A stretch of 64,000 nucleotides of DNA from Coprobacter fastidiosus (GTDB taxonomy: Bacteria; Bacteroidota; Bacteroidia; Bacteroidales; Coprobacteraceae). The position numbers and the translations under genes were made by a program. Positions 33,723 through 42,219 of this stretch are shown one piece after another (positions within the stretch are counted from its first letter, which is position 1; each line of letters opens with the position of its first letter). The notes under the pieces are model-generated. The model saw only the letters and a list, made by a program, of their open reading frames with translations, was not told the origin of the DNA and did no database searches. The DNA lies in contig NZ_AP028032.1 of assembly GCF_030296935.1 (NCBI RefSeq), positions 2,294,001 to 2,358,000 on the forward strand, written 5' to 3'.

Positions 33723-33768
33723 TTTTTATGACAAAAACTTACAGAAAATTGTGTTTTTATGACAAAAA
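33723..33768. repeat. Two 15-bp direct repeats, 31 bp apart, upstream of the operon promoter
   Basis: TTTTTATGACAAAAA occurs at 33723-33737 and 33754-33768. The 31-bp centre-to-centre spacing is about three helical turns. They lie about 55-100 bp upstream of the -33 box, a suitable place for an activator. Each unit is nearly palindromic (TTTTT flank, AAAAA flank). The rest of 33509-33873 has no gene. Confidence 0.65.
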
Positions 33769-33818
33769 ACAGACACATTTGAAAATGGCACATGTTGTGA
33801 GTTGTCGGTTTGTATATA

Positions 33819-33853
33819 TAAAAACGGTACTACCAAAGATAGCACCGTTTTTA
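33819..33853 (-). terminator. Terminator of topA
   Basis: AAAACGGTACTA (33821-33832) pairs with TAGCACCGTTTT (33840-33851) with one mismatch and a 7-nt loop, about 20 bp past the topA stop. The A run becomes the T-tract on the minus strand. Confidence 0.75.
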
Positions 33854-33873
33854 CGAGTTAGTTCTTTATGCTT

Positions 33874-36219
33874 TTATTTTGCTGATTTTTTGCTTGTTGT
33901 ACGTTTTTTTGTTGCTGGTTTTTCTTCACTCTCTTTTATAATTTGCAAACAGGCTTCCAATGAGAGAGATGCCGGTTCGCTTCCTTTGGGAATTTTATAA
34001 TTTTTCTTTTTATATGCTATGTATGCTCCGTAGCGGCCGTTCAGTATTTCCAGATCGGGCTCTTCCGTGAAACTTTTGATTAGTCTTTGGCTTTCTTGTT
34101 CCCGTTTTTGATGGATAATGTCGATAGCTTCTTCTAATGTCACGGAAAGAGGCTCGTAAGTTTTTGGTAAAGAAACATATTTGTTATCGTGCCGGATATA
34201 AGGTCCGAATTTTCCGATACCGACAGTTACGGGTTTATCTTCGAAGTTTCCTAATGTTCGGGGCAGATCGAAAAGCCTGAGTGCTTCGTCCAGTGTAATG
34301 GAACTCATCGATTGCCCTTTTAATAAGGAGGCGAATAACGGTTTTTCTTCGTCTTCCGGCGTTCCGATTTGTACCAATGGTCCGAATCTTCCTATTTTGA
34401 CCGATACCGGACGACCGCTTTTAGGATCAGTTCCCAATATCCGTTCTCCTACCTTATGCTCCATTCGGAGTGATTTTGCTTCTTCTACAACCGGGTGAAA
34501 TAATTTGTAGAAATTATCGATTGCATTCGTCCATTCCAATTTACCTTCGGCTATATGGTCGAATTTTTCTTCGACGTTTGCCGTAAAATTATAGTTCAAA
34601 ATATCCGGGAAAAATTCGGTGAGAAAATCAGTTACGACTATCCCGATATCGGTAGGGAGTAGTTTAGCCTTTTCTGTTCCGGTGATTTCAGTCTTGGTTT
34701 TGTCTGTAATCTGATTATTTTTCAGGGTCAGAATATTATATGATCTTTCTTTTCCTTCCCGGTCGCCTTTTTCAATGTACTCACGTTGTTGTATCGTCGA
34801 TATTGTCGGGGCGTATGTTGAAGGCCGTCCTATTCCTAATTCTTCTAACTTCCGCACCAGACTCGCTTCGGTATAACGTGCCGGGCGTTGGGTAAAACGT
34901 TCTGTCGCCTCGATCTCGGATATTGTAAGGTTTTCGTTTATGTGGATAGGCGGCAGCATCTTGCTGTTGTTTTCTGTATCCGATTCTTCATCCTGAGATT
35001 CGAGGTAAACGCGCAAGAATCCGTCGAATTTTAAAACTTCACCGATAGCTACAAATTTTTCGGCTCTGTTCGAGATTTTTATGGTTGCTGTCGTTTTTTC
35101 CAATTCGGCATCACTCATTTGAGAGGCTATGGTACGTTTCCATATCAATTCATATAGACGTCGTTCTTGGGAAGGGGCATCGATCTCATGATTATTGATG
35201 TAAGTCGGACGAATAGCTTCGTGGGCTTCTTGCGCTCCTTTCGACTTGGTATGATAGTTTCTTATTTTCAGGTACTTTTCACCTAACGTAGAGATAATCT
35301 CATCTTTTGCCGTATTGATTGCCAAACTGGACAAATTCATCGAATCGGTACGCATATAGGTAATGAACCCTGATTCGTAAAGACGTTGTGCAACCAACAT
35401 CGTTTGAGATACCGAGAAACCGAGTTTACGGGCTGCTTCTTGTTGTAAAGTAGATGTCGTAAACGGTGCGGCAGGTGATTTATGTACCGGCTTTACGGCA
35501 ATATCTTCGATTGAAAAATTTGCATTTTTGCATTGTTCGAGAAAGGCCAGAGCCTCTTCTTTTGTTTTGAAACGCTTGTTCAGTTCTGCATTTAGTTCGA
35601 CAGGAACATTCTTTTCTCCCGGAATTAAAAAGGTCGCAATAACCCGGTATGCGGCTTCAGGAACGAAATTCTGTATTTCTCTTTCCCGTTCTACGATAAG
35701 ACGGACAGCAACCGATTGTACTCGGCCGGCCGACAGTGCAGGCTTTACTTTTTTCCATAATACAGGAGAGAGCTCAAACCCGACGATTCGGTCAAGAACT
35801 CTTCGTGCTTGTTGTGCATCTACGCGATCCAGATCTATGCTTCTTGGATGTTCGATAGCGTTCAGTATCGCACTTTTCGTAATTTCGTGAAATACGATTC
35901 GTTTCGTATTTTCCGGTTTCAATTTCAATACTTCATATAAGTGCCATGCTATAGCTTCTCCTTCCCGGTCTTCATCGGATGCCAACCAAACGGTTTCAGC
36001 TTTTGCGGCCTCTTCTTTTAATGTTTCTACCAACTTTTTCTTGTCGGCAGGTATTTCGTATATAGGAGTATAATTGTGTTCTATATCAATACTGAAATCT
36101 TTTTTCTTCAAATCGCGGATATGTCCGTAACTTGAGAGCACCTTGAAATCTTTTCCTAAGAATTTTTCAATGGTTTTCGCTTTTGCTGGAGATTCGACTA
36201 TTACTAAATTTTTTTGCAT
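33874..36219 (-). CDS. topA: DNA topoisomerase I (type IA)
   Basis: This 781-residue enzyme relaxes negative supercoils by passing one strand through a tyrosine-linked nick. The Toprim domain starts the protein (VIVESPAKAKTIEKFLG) and includes SDEDREGEAIAWHLYE, whose acidic residues bind Mg. The catalytic Tyr lies in ESGFITYMRTDS. GVQ-type motifs such as LSAGRVQSVAVRLIVERE and the GIGRPSTYAPTI segment are intact. After about residue 590 come C-terminal repeats (GRPVSVKIGRFGPLVQIG, VTVGIGKFGPYIRHDNKYVSL, LEILNGRYGAYIAYKKKNYKI), which lack the cysteine zinc fingers of E. coli TopA, as usual in Bacteroidetes. The protein ends in a basic KKRTTSKKSAK tail. Confidence 0.97.
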   Translation of the reverse strand: MQKNLVIVESPAKAKTIEKFLGKDFKVLSSYGHIRDLKKKDFSIDIEHNYTPIYEIPADKKKLVETLKEEAAKAETVWLASDEDREGEAIAWHLYEVLKLKPENTKRIVFHEITKSAILNAIEHPRSIDLDRVDAQQARRVLDRIVGFELSPVLWKKVKPALSAGRVQSVAVRLIVEREREIQNFVPEAAYRVIATFLIPGEKNVPVELNAELNKRFKTKEEALAFLEQCKNANFSIEDIAVKPVHKSPAAPFTTSTLQQEAARKLGFSVSQTMLVAQRLYESGFITYMRTDSMNLSSLAINTAKDEIISTLGEKYLKIRNYHTKSKGAQEAHEAIRPTYINNHEIDAPSQERRLYELIWKRTIASQMSDAELEKTTATIKISNRAEKFVAIGEVLKFDGFLRVYLESQDEESDTENNSKMLPPIHINENLTISEIEATERFTQRPARYTEASLVRKLEELGIGRPSTYAPTISTIQQREYIEKGDREGKERSYNILTLKNNQITDKTKTEITGTEKAKLLPTDIGIVVTDFLTEFFPDILNYNFTANVEEKFDHIAEGKLEWTNAIDNFYKLFHPVVEEAKSLRMEHKVGERILGTDPKSGRPVSVKIGRFGPLVQIGTPEDEEKPLFASLLKGQSMSSITLDEALRLFDLPRTLGNFEDKPVTVGIGKFGPYIRHDNKYVSLPKTYEPLSVTLEEAIDIIHQKREQESQRLIKSFTEEPDLEILNGRYGAYIAYKKKNYKIPKGSEPASLSLEACLQIIKESEEKPATKKRTTSKKSAK

Positions 36220-36597
36220 ATAGCAGTTTTTATTTTCTACTCTTGAGAGTTTGTTTCTTATTTATAACTGTTTTTTGAGGCACTTGTTTTCTTTTTCTCA
36301 GACTTATAGTGCCGTTTTTGTTTCTGAAATAATGAGAATAGGCTGAAAATTTATTCGGTGTTATTTCAGATGAAATCGGACAAATTTCAAGTGTGCGGCA
36401 AAATTAGAAAAAAAACTGATTGAATTTCAGAACTTTTGCTGTTAAAAATTTTTATGATTATCAAAAACAAGGCCGTAAATAGAGTTTTTTCTTTGTGAAA
36501 TATTCTATTTACCGCCTTTGTGATTTGCCTTTAAAGAGAGGTAATATTTGCAAATTTGTTTATTCTGTCTCTGTTTTTACAGCCTTTTATATCTATA
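36220..36597. other. Intergenic region between topA and the barrel-protein gene
   Basis: The 378-bp spacer contains a terminator-like hairpin (36469-36518) and a minus-strand TAATTTTG (36406-36399) that could be the topA -7 box with a roughly 180-nt leader, though no TTTG is correctly spaced. I see nothing else in it. Confidence 0.4.
36469..36518 (-). terminator. Probable terminator after the barrel-protein gene
   Basis: AAGGCCGTAAATAGA (36469-36483) pairs with TCTATTTACCGCCTT (36504-36518) with one mismatch and a 20-nt loop. On the minus strand it is followed by TTGTTTTTG. It lies 80 bp beyond the barrel gene stop. Confidence 0.5.
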
Positions 36598-38334
36598 TTA
36601 GAAGCATACCCCTACTCCTGCCATGATATTGAAACGTTGTGCCGGCATTCCGTAGTACAGGTTGTAATGTTGTGCGAATATGTTATTGGCTTGTACCAAT
36701 AAGTGAACACTGTCGTTGAAGCGATAGGTTGCTCCTAAATTGACATTGAAAATATTTTTCATTTTTCCGAAAGAGAAAAAATCTGCATCCGGTTTCATAT
36801 CTGTCTCTATGGTATTCCGGTATTCACGCCCGTTTGCTAAATAAATATCCAGGTCAAAGGCCAGATGTTTTGTTGCATTTACATCAAGACCCAGATTCCA
36901 CTCGTTTACCGGAAGAGCTGTGCGTATCTTTCCTTTTCCATGTCGGTAATGCCATTCATTATGAGCCCAGTTGATCTGTGCCTTTACCCGATCTTTGTAT
37001 TTGTAGTTTATATCGAATCCGACTTTCCAAGCATAGGCATCCATTGCGAAAAATGAAATGACATCTCGTGAAAGTACTCCGTCGTAGGCGATCAAAGTCC
37101 GGTAATCGAATAATGCATCTGTCGTTGTTTTTATTCCGGTGTATAAGTTTACATTAAAATTCGCCAGATAATTTGTTCTGAGTCCGAATGTCCAATCTGC
37201 CGGAGTGTAAGAATTTGTTGCCGGACGGGACGGGTCGGCATATATGCTCCGTACGGACATTTTGTTCATCGTGTTGAGCTCTTTGCCTCCTTCAAGAGAT
37301 GTAAACAAGAAGAATGATTTTTCGAACTCCCACTCCAGATTCAAATCCGGAGCGAAGCGGAAAGTCGTACCGTCATTGAATGAAATATCTACATTAAGCC
37401 CTGCTCTGAATTTCAGATTGTTTTTGGTAATATTGAAATTCGGATTTAGACGAATAACGGTATAGTTATATTGATCTTGACTGTAAATCAGGTTATCCAT
37501 TCCTACTCCTAACCCGATAGCGTAATATTTGCCGAACGGTGCACTGAGGTTAAAACGAGTCTCTATATGGTTTTCTGTCAGTCCGTTTTTGTCCTCGTAA
37601 AGAAACCCGAGCCTGCTTTTATATCCGTTGTATCCTACCGATAAGTCATAATTCAGTTTTTCGTTGTCTTTGGATTCTATCCCCGTATGCAGAGAATATT
37701 GTTGCACGCGTTGTTGGTTTGTCATTTTGAATGTTTTCATACTTTCGGGAATAATATCCATTATTTCGGGGATAAGAGGCATTCCGTAATAATTGAAAGC
37801 ATTGCTGCGGTATGCCCCCCCTATTTTCCATGACAATTTTTCGAAAGTATGTTTATAACTTAAATTCAAAATGTTGTCATTTCTTCGTTGAGTCACTTTT
37901 TTATCGTTTTCCAGATATTTTAGCTTTCCGTTTGTCGAACTGTGTTGATACCATACTCCTAACTGGTCGGTTTCACTGTCGAATATTCTGAATCCGGCAT
38001 TGGCTGCGGCATTTAAATAGTTCCCCATTGCCAAATTTATATAGCTTTGTTTCGGATTGACGGCCGGTTGCATTCCGAAATTTCCGGAAGGGAGTATTTG
38101 CAGTATAGGCCCTGTAGTCATCGGTACAGCCCAATCCGAATAACGGATAGACGGTTTGGTGACTACGGGATTATCTATTTCGGGTAACGTGTTTATTTTG
38201 GAGGCGTCGTTTACGATTGGGGTAAATTCTTTCTCTATCGTTACTTCCCTTTTCAGGGATTCTTCTTTATTTTCTTGAGCCGAAGCAATACTGCAAGTCG
38301 ACAGTAGTGCTACAAATACATACATCTTTTTCAT
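36598..38334 (-). CDS. Outer-membrane beta-barrel protein (TonB-receptor-like, no plug)
   Basis: This 578-residue protein has a signal peptide (MKKMYVFVALLSTCSIASAQ), then a short conserved stretch (LKREVTIEKEFTPIVNDASKINTLPE). Alternating amphipathic strands fill the rest and it ends in MPAQRFNIMAGVGVCF, a terminal aromatic typical of barrels. It looks like the barrel half of a TonB-dependent receptor without a plug domain. I recognise the recurring Bacteroidetes pair of this barrel with a long TPR lipoprotein-like protein, encoded 20 bp upstream, but not an assigned function. Candidate roles are envelope assembly or porin activity. Confidence 0.75.
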   Translation of the reverse strand: MKKMYVFVALLSTCSIASAQENKEESLKREVTIEKEFTPIVNDASKINTLPEIDNPVVTKPSIRYSDWAVPMTTGPILQILPSGNFGMQPAVNPKQSYINLAMGNYLNAAANAGFRIFDSETDQLGVWYQHSSTNGKLKYLENDKKVTQRRNDNILNLSYKHTFEKLSWKIGGAYRSNAFNYYGMPLIPEIMDIIPESMKTFKMTNQQRVQQYSLHTGIESKDNEKLNYDLSVGYNGYKSRLGFLYEDKNGLTENHIETRFNLSAPFGKYYAIGLGVGMDNLIYSQDQYNYTVIRLNPNFNITKNNLKFRAGLNVDISFNDGTTFRFAPDLNLEWEFEKSFFLFTSLEGGKELNTMNKMSVRSIYADPSRPATNSYTPADWTFGLRTNYLANFNVNLYTGIKTTTDALFDYRTLIAYDGVLSRDVISFFAMDAYAWKVGFDINYKYKDRVKAQINWAHNEWHYRHGKGKIRTALPVNEWNLGLDVNATKHLAFDLDIYLANGREYRNTIETDMKPDADFFSFGKMKNIFNVNLGATYRFNDSVHLLVQANNIFAQHYNLYYGMPAQRFNIMAGVGVCF

Positions 38335-38354
38335 AGGCTTTCTGTTTTACGAAG

Positions 38355-41354
38355 TTATTTACCTATTTGTTTCAATCGGTTTTCTATCATGTTTTGAATA
38401 TCATCTTGAGCATTGTAATTGTTTTGAAGGCTCAAAAGGTATTGTTTTGCTTGGAAATTTTCTTTTTTGGCAATATTTATGTCCGCCAATAAAATAAATG
38501 CCCGGGCAAGCCAATATTGATGAGAAGTTCCTGCTTCGATGAAAAGGTTTATCTCTTTTTCGGCATCGGCACTTTTTTGTCGGTCGAAATAGTATTGGGC
38601 TAACCGATAGGCTGCTTCAGCTCCTTGGGAGGTACGGGTATCCCGGGAGAGAATTTTCCATTCTTCGGCCGCTTTATCGATGTTTCCTGTCGAAACAAGA
38701 GCGTTAGCCTTTTCATATCGGGCCTCGGACATCCATTCCGGAGAGAGATTCGGGTCTTCTAAAAGTTTATTGGCTATGGCTATTATTTCTTCGTTCTGTT
38801 TCAGTTCTTTTGCCATTCGCAATATACCGAGTCTTGCCGTGAGGCGGTTCTCTTTTCCTGTCGCTTTTATTTCGAGTACTTTATATGTATTCAGGGCGGT
38901 CGGATATTCTTTGCGGATAACCTGTATGTCGGACAGTTTGACCAATGTTTCTTCTGCTAACGGAGAATCCGGTTGTTGCAGCACTTTTTGAAGTTCGGCT
39001 TCGGCTTCGTCGTATTTTTTCTGATCATAATAGAAACTTCCTAAATAATAGTGTGCCGGAATCAGAAATGCTCCTTCAGGATAAGTCTGAATATATTTTA
39101 TCAGTCCGTCTGCCGAAGAATTTGTAGGAGCTTTTAAAAACGCCCTTTCTGCCGCTAAGAAAGCTAATGAGTCGAGTTCGGAAACTTCATATTTCACTGC
39201 CCCTCCGAGAGATTCTAAATAAGAAGCGTAAGCTGCAATATCATTTTGGTCGAGATAAACCGCCTTCAAGTCATCGATAGCTACTTTAGCCTCATCGCTT
39301 CCGGGATAATTCCCTATGACTTGTTTATAAGCGGCAATCGATTTTTCCGGTTGGTTGCTATTGAAATATGCGATACCTAATTGTATGCCGGCTTTGCGGG
39401 CGGGTACTGTTTGGGGAAATTCCCGTATCAGTTTCTCAAAGACCGATACTGCCCGGTCGTTTTGTTGTATCGCCGTGTAGGTAAGCCCTTGTTCTAATAA
39501 AGCGTCATCAATGTATTCCGAGTGCGGATAGTCTTGTAAAAGATTCTGAAGTATAGATATTTTCTCATTATATTTTCTTTGGAGTCCCGCCATTATTCCT
39601 TTCTGGTAAAGCGCATAGTCTCCGGTCGTCGGAGCAATTTCTCTTGCTTTGGCATAACTCTCTTCTGCTTGTGCAAATTGCCTTGCAGAGTAGAAACAAT
39701 CTCCGATTCTGTTCCATGCATCGGCTATCATGTTTGTTGCCGAACTCTCTTTCGAGGAATTGACATATTGTTGGAAACTGTTTCGGGCAGAGACGAAATC
39801 GTGCTGTTTGAAATATGCATACCCGAGATTATAACGAGCTAAAGGATCGATGTTTTTGTTTGAAGAAAGGTATTGGCGATAATTGGCTGCCGCATCGGCG
39901 AATTTCCCTTCGCGGTAGTCGCATTCTCCTTTCCACAGATATGCTTGTGAGCGGGCATTTGCATCATAATTGCCCAATTGAATCGCACTCGAAAAATATT
40001 TTCGGGCTTCAGAAAGATTATTGTTCGTGAAACTTTCTGTACCAAGCCGGAAAAGAATGCGCTGTTTTGCTTTCATAATTTTATCGGTGGGCCTTTTGAT
40101 TTTGTTGATAGAGTTCAATGCCGCGCCATAATTGCGGGATGTCATATAAACATCGACCAGATAATCATTAATTGCGTCTGCATATCTTGAAGAGGGAAAT
40201 AGATTCAGAAATTTCTCGAAAACAGTTACCGATTCTCCAAAAGGAGATACTGTGCTCTCGTGAATATTCAAGGCATAGTTGTATAATGCCGTTTCTTGTA
40301 CCTGACGGTCGAAATCATATCGTGAAGCTATGTCGAAGGCAAGTCGCGCATTCGTTTTATCTCCGGTTTTGAGATAACTTTGTCCTAAATAGAGATATGC
40401 GTTTTGCATTAAAGCGTCATTACCTGTCGTTGTCTGTTTCAGATATTCGATGGCAGACGGGTAATTCCCTGATTTGAAATATGCAATGCCTAATAAATAT
40501 AAACTTTCGCGTAGCGGATCTTTTGTGTTCGTTACATAACGGTTCAGATATTGGATAGCGTTATCGTTATCTCCTTCATAGTAATAGCTTTCTCCGACAA
40601 TGCGGTTTATCTCGGAGTTGAATTCATGATCGGGATATTCGGATAATAATTGTAGCCCTTCTTGTATAACTTGACCGTATTGTTGATCATTAAGAGCTAT
40701 TTGGGCTAAATAGTATTTTGCATTAGCTCCGAACTCCGGGTTGCTTTTTACTTGAGAAAAGCCGGCTTTTGCTCCGTTGTACTGTTTGCCGGTGTAATCG
40801 ATATAGGCGTTGTAGTATATCGATGCTTCCCGGTATTTTTTCCCTACCGAACTAAGTGCGGAAAAATAAGGTTTTGCTTTTTCTGTATTTCCGCTTTTTA
40901 GTTGTGATAATCCGGCTCTGAAAAGGTACTCCTCCTGATCTTCGGGAGATAATCGCTCCATATCTACTAAAGCGTATTGGCGATTGGCCTTTTCGTATTT
41001 CCGGTCGAATAGGTAAAGATTCCCGATCAGCATCCGGGCTTTGGGGATATCGGAGGACCAACCGTATTGTTCTATGAATTTTTCCAAGAGCTTTAAGGCT
41101 TGCGGACTCCGGTTGGCATAGGACGATACGGCAATCATATAGTCGGCTTCCTGATTCAGTTTCGTGTCTTTACTGAGTGTCTTGAAATGGGTCAATAAAT
41201 CGATGCATCCGTTATAATTGTGTACCTGAAACATTTTCTTCCCTTTCGCAAAAATGATATAAGGCGTTTCACTTCGGTAAGACACTTGTCCCTGAACGGA
41301 ATACAGGGATAAACTTAAACAGAACAATAAAGTATATAATAAACTCCGTTTCAT
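38355..41354 (-). CDS. Large tetratricopeptide-repeat periplasmic protein
   Basis: This 999-residue protein has a signal peptide (MKRSLLYTLLFCLSLSLYSVQG) and about twenty or more TPR-type helical pairs along its length, for example LNQEADYMIAVSSYANRSP, YYLAQIALNDQQYGQVI, YLLGIAYFKSGNYPSAIEYL, ARYNLGYAYFKQHDFVSARN and DDALLEQGLTYTAIQQNDRA. Several units resemble the outer-membrane-lipoprotein/YbgF type of TPR used as scaffolds in envelope complexes. There is no lipobox Cys and no catalytic domain. It is the first gene of a two-gene unit with the downstream barrel protein, so a physical partnership is likely but inferred. Confidence 0.85.
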   Translation of the reverse strand: MKRSLLYTLLFCLSLSLYSVQGQVSYRSETPYIIFAKGKKMFQVHNYNGCIDLLTHFKTLSKDTKLNQEADYMIAVSSYANRSPQALKLLEKFIEQYGWSSDIPKARMLIGNLYLFDRKYEKANRQYALVDMERLSPEDQEEYLFRAGLSQLKSGNTEKAKPYFSALSSVGKKYREASIYYNAYIDYTGKQYNGAKAGFSQVKSNPEFGANAKYYLAQIALNDQQYGQVIQEGLQLLSEYPDHEFNSEINRIVGESYYYEGDNDNAIQYLNRYVTNTKDPLRESLYLLGIAYFKSGNYPSAIEYLKQTTTGNDALMQNAYLYLGQSYLKTGDKTNARLAFDIASRYDFDRQVQETALYNYALNIHESTVSPFGESVTVFEKFLNLFPSSRYADAINDYLVDVYMTSRNYGAALNSINKIKRPTDKIMKAKQRILFRLGTESFTNNNLSEARKYFSSAIQLGNYDANARSQAYLWKGECDYREGKFADAAANYRQYLSSNKNIDPLARYNLGYAYFKQHDFVSARNSFQQYVNSSKESSATNMIADAWNRIGDCFYSARQFAQAEESYAKAREIAPTTGDYALYQKGIMAGLQRKYNEKISILQNLLQDYPHSEYIDDALLEQGLTYTAIQQNDRAVSVFEKLIREFPQTVPARKAGIQLGIAYFNSNQPEKSIAAYKQVIGNYPGSDEAKVAIDDLKAVYLDQNDIAAYASYLESLGGAVKYEVSELDSLAFLAAERAFLKAPTNSSADGLIKYIQTYPEGAFLIPAHYYLGSFYYDQKKYDEAEAELQKVLQQPDSPLAEETLVKLSDIQVIRKEYPTALNTYKVLEIKATGKENRLTARLGILRMAKELKQNEEIIAIANKLLEDPNLSPEWMSEARYEKANALVSTGNIDKAAEEWKILSRDTRTSQGAEAAYRLAQYYFDRQKSADAEKEINLFIEAGTSHQYWLARAFILLADINIAKKENFQAKQYLLSLQNNYNAQDDIQNMIENRLKQIGK

Positions 41355-41469
41355 GTCGATTTACGTTTTGTATAGATTGTGTTTGCTTTATCAAACAAAA
41401 ATAAAAAAACTTTATGGTTGCTGTCTTAACTTCTTATTTATTAACTTTATTTTTTCAATCATTTGTATT

Positions 41470-42138
41470 TTATGGTTTTATGGCCCTCAATATTTCCCGT
41501 TTCCCCGCCGGTGGACCTTGCAGCCTTTCCACGATGAGTCCTGCTCTTTGTAACCGTCTTCTTACCTCGCCTTTTGCACAATAAGTTGTGAGTATTCCTT
41601 GGGATTTCATCGATCGGCTTATTTTTTCGAATATCTCTTCGCTCCATAAATTCGGCTGTTTTTCTGGAGCGAAAGCATCGTAATATATCAAATCGAAAGA
41701 TTGGTCGGGTAAAATTATTTGTTCCAGATCTTCCTTTATTTTGTGTAGAGTGAAGTTCGGTGTTATTTCGATCGGTTTATTCCATTCTGCCAGATGTATT
41801 GTTTCGAAAAGCGTTGCATGTTCCGGAGCGATCGTGTCTTGATATTTGAGGCTGTTTGCCTGTTCTGCTGTCAGAGGATAGAGTTCTATTGTGTGATAAA
41901 CGGTTTTTCTTTGAAACTTTTCACACTCGAGTAATGTGAGAAAAGCGTTTAGCCCTGTTCCGAACCCTGCTTCGAAAATTGTCAAAGGATCGGCTTTTGA
42001 ATAGTAGAATCCTGTTTGTATGAATATATGCAACGATTCGGTTAATGCGCCTTTGACGGAATGATAATGTTCATCTATTTCGGGAATATATAGTGTTGCC
42101 GATCCGTCTGCCGTTATTTCGATTTGAGGTTGTTTCAT
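41470..42138 (-). CDS. mnmD: tRNA 5-methylaminomethyl-2-thiouridine methyltransferase MnmD
   Basis: This 222-residue protein corresponds to the methyltransferase half of MnmC (DUF752 / MnmD), without the FAD oxidase domain. It finishes the mnm5s2U wobble modification in tRNAs by SAM-dependent methylation. Motifs: HSVKGALTESLHIFIQTGF, then the SAM loop FEAGFGTGLNAFLTLLE, then the catalytic-region DLIYYDAFAPEKQPNLWSEEIF and the C-terminal GPPAGKREILRA. The upstream end faces the divergent TonB receptor gene (82-bp spacer). It lies 115 bp upstream of the TPR gene on the same strand. Confidence 0.93.
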   Translation of the reverse strand: MKQPQIEITADGSATLYIPEIDEHYHSVKGALTESLHIFIQTGFYYSKADPLTIFEAGFGTGLNAFLTLLECEKFQRKTVYHTIELYPLTAEQANSLKYQDTIAPEHATLFETIHLAEWNKPIEITPNFTLHKIKEDLEQIILPDQSFDLIYYDAFAPEKQPNLWSEEIFEKISRSMKSQGILTTYCAKGEVRRRLQRAGLIVERLQGPPAGKREILRAIKP

Positions 42139-42142
42139 ATAT

Positions 42143-42175
42143 TTTGGAGCTTTATGAAAAATAGAACTAAATTTG
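42143..42175 (+). promoter_or_regulatory. Bacteroidetes promoter of the TonB receptor gene
   Basis: TTTG (42143-42146), a 21-bp spacer and TAAATTTG (42168-42175) match the consensus, with the ATG 45 bp downstream. A minus-strand -7 (TACCTTTG, 42204-42197) for mnmD overlaps the same short spacer but lacks a -33. Confidence 0.7.
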
Positions 42176-42219
42176 TCCGCATTTCGTTATTTTACACAAA
42201 GGTATAAAAACCGGATGTT

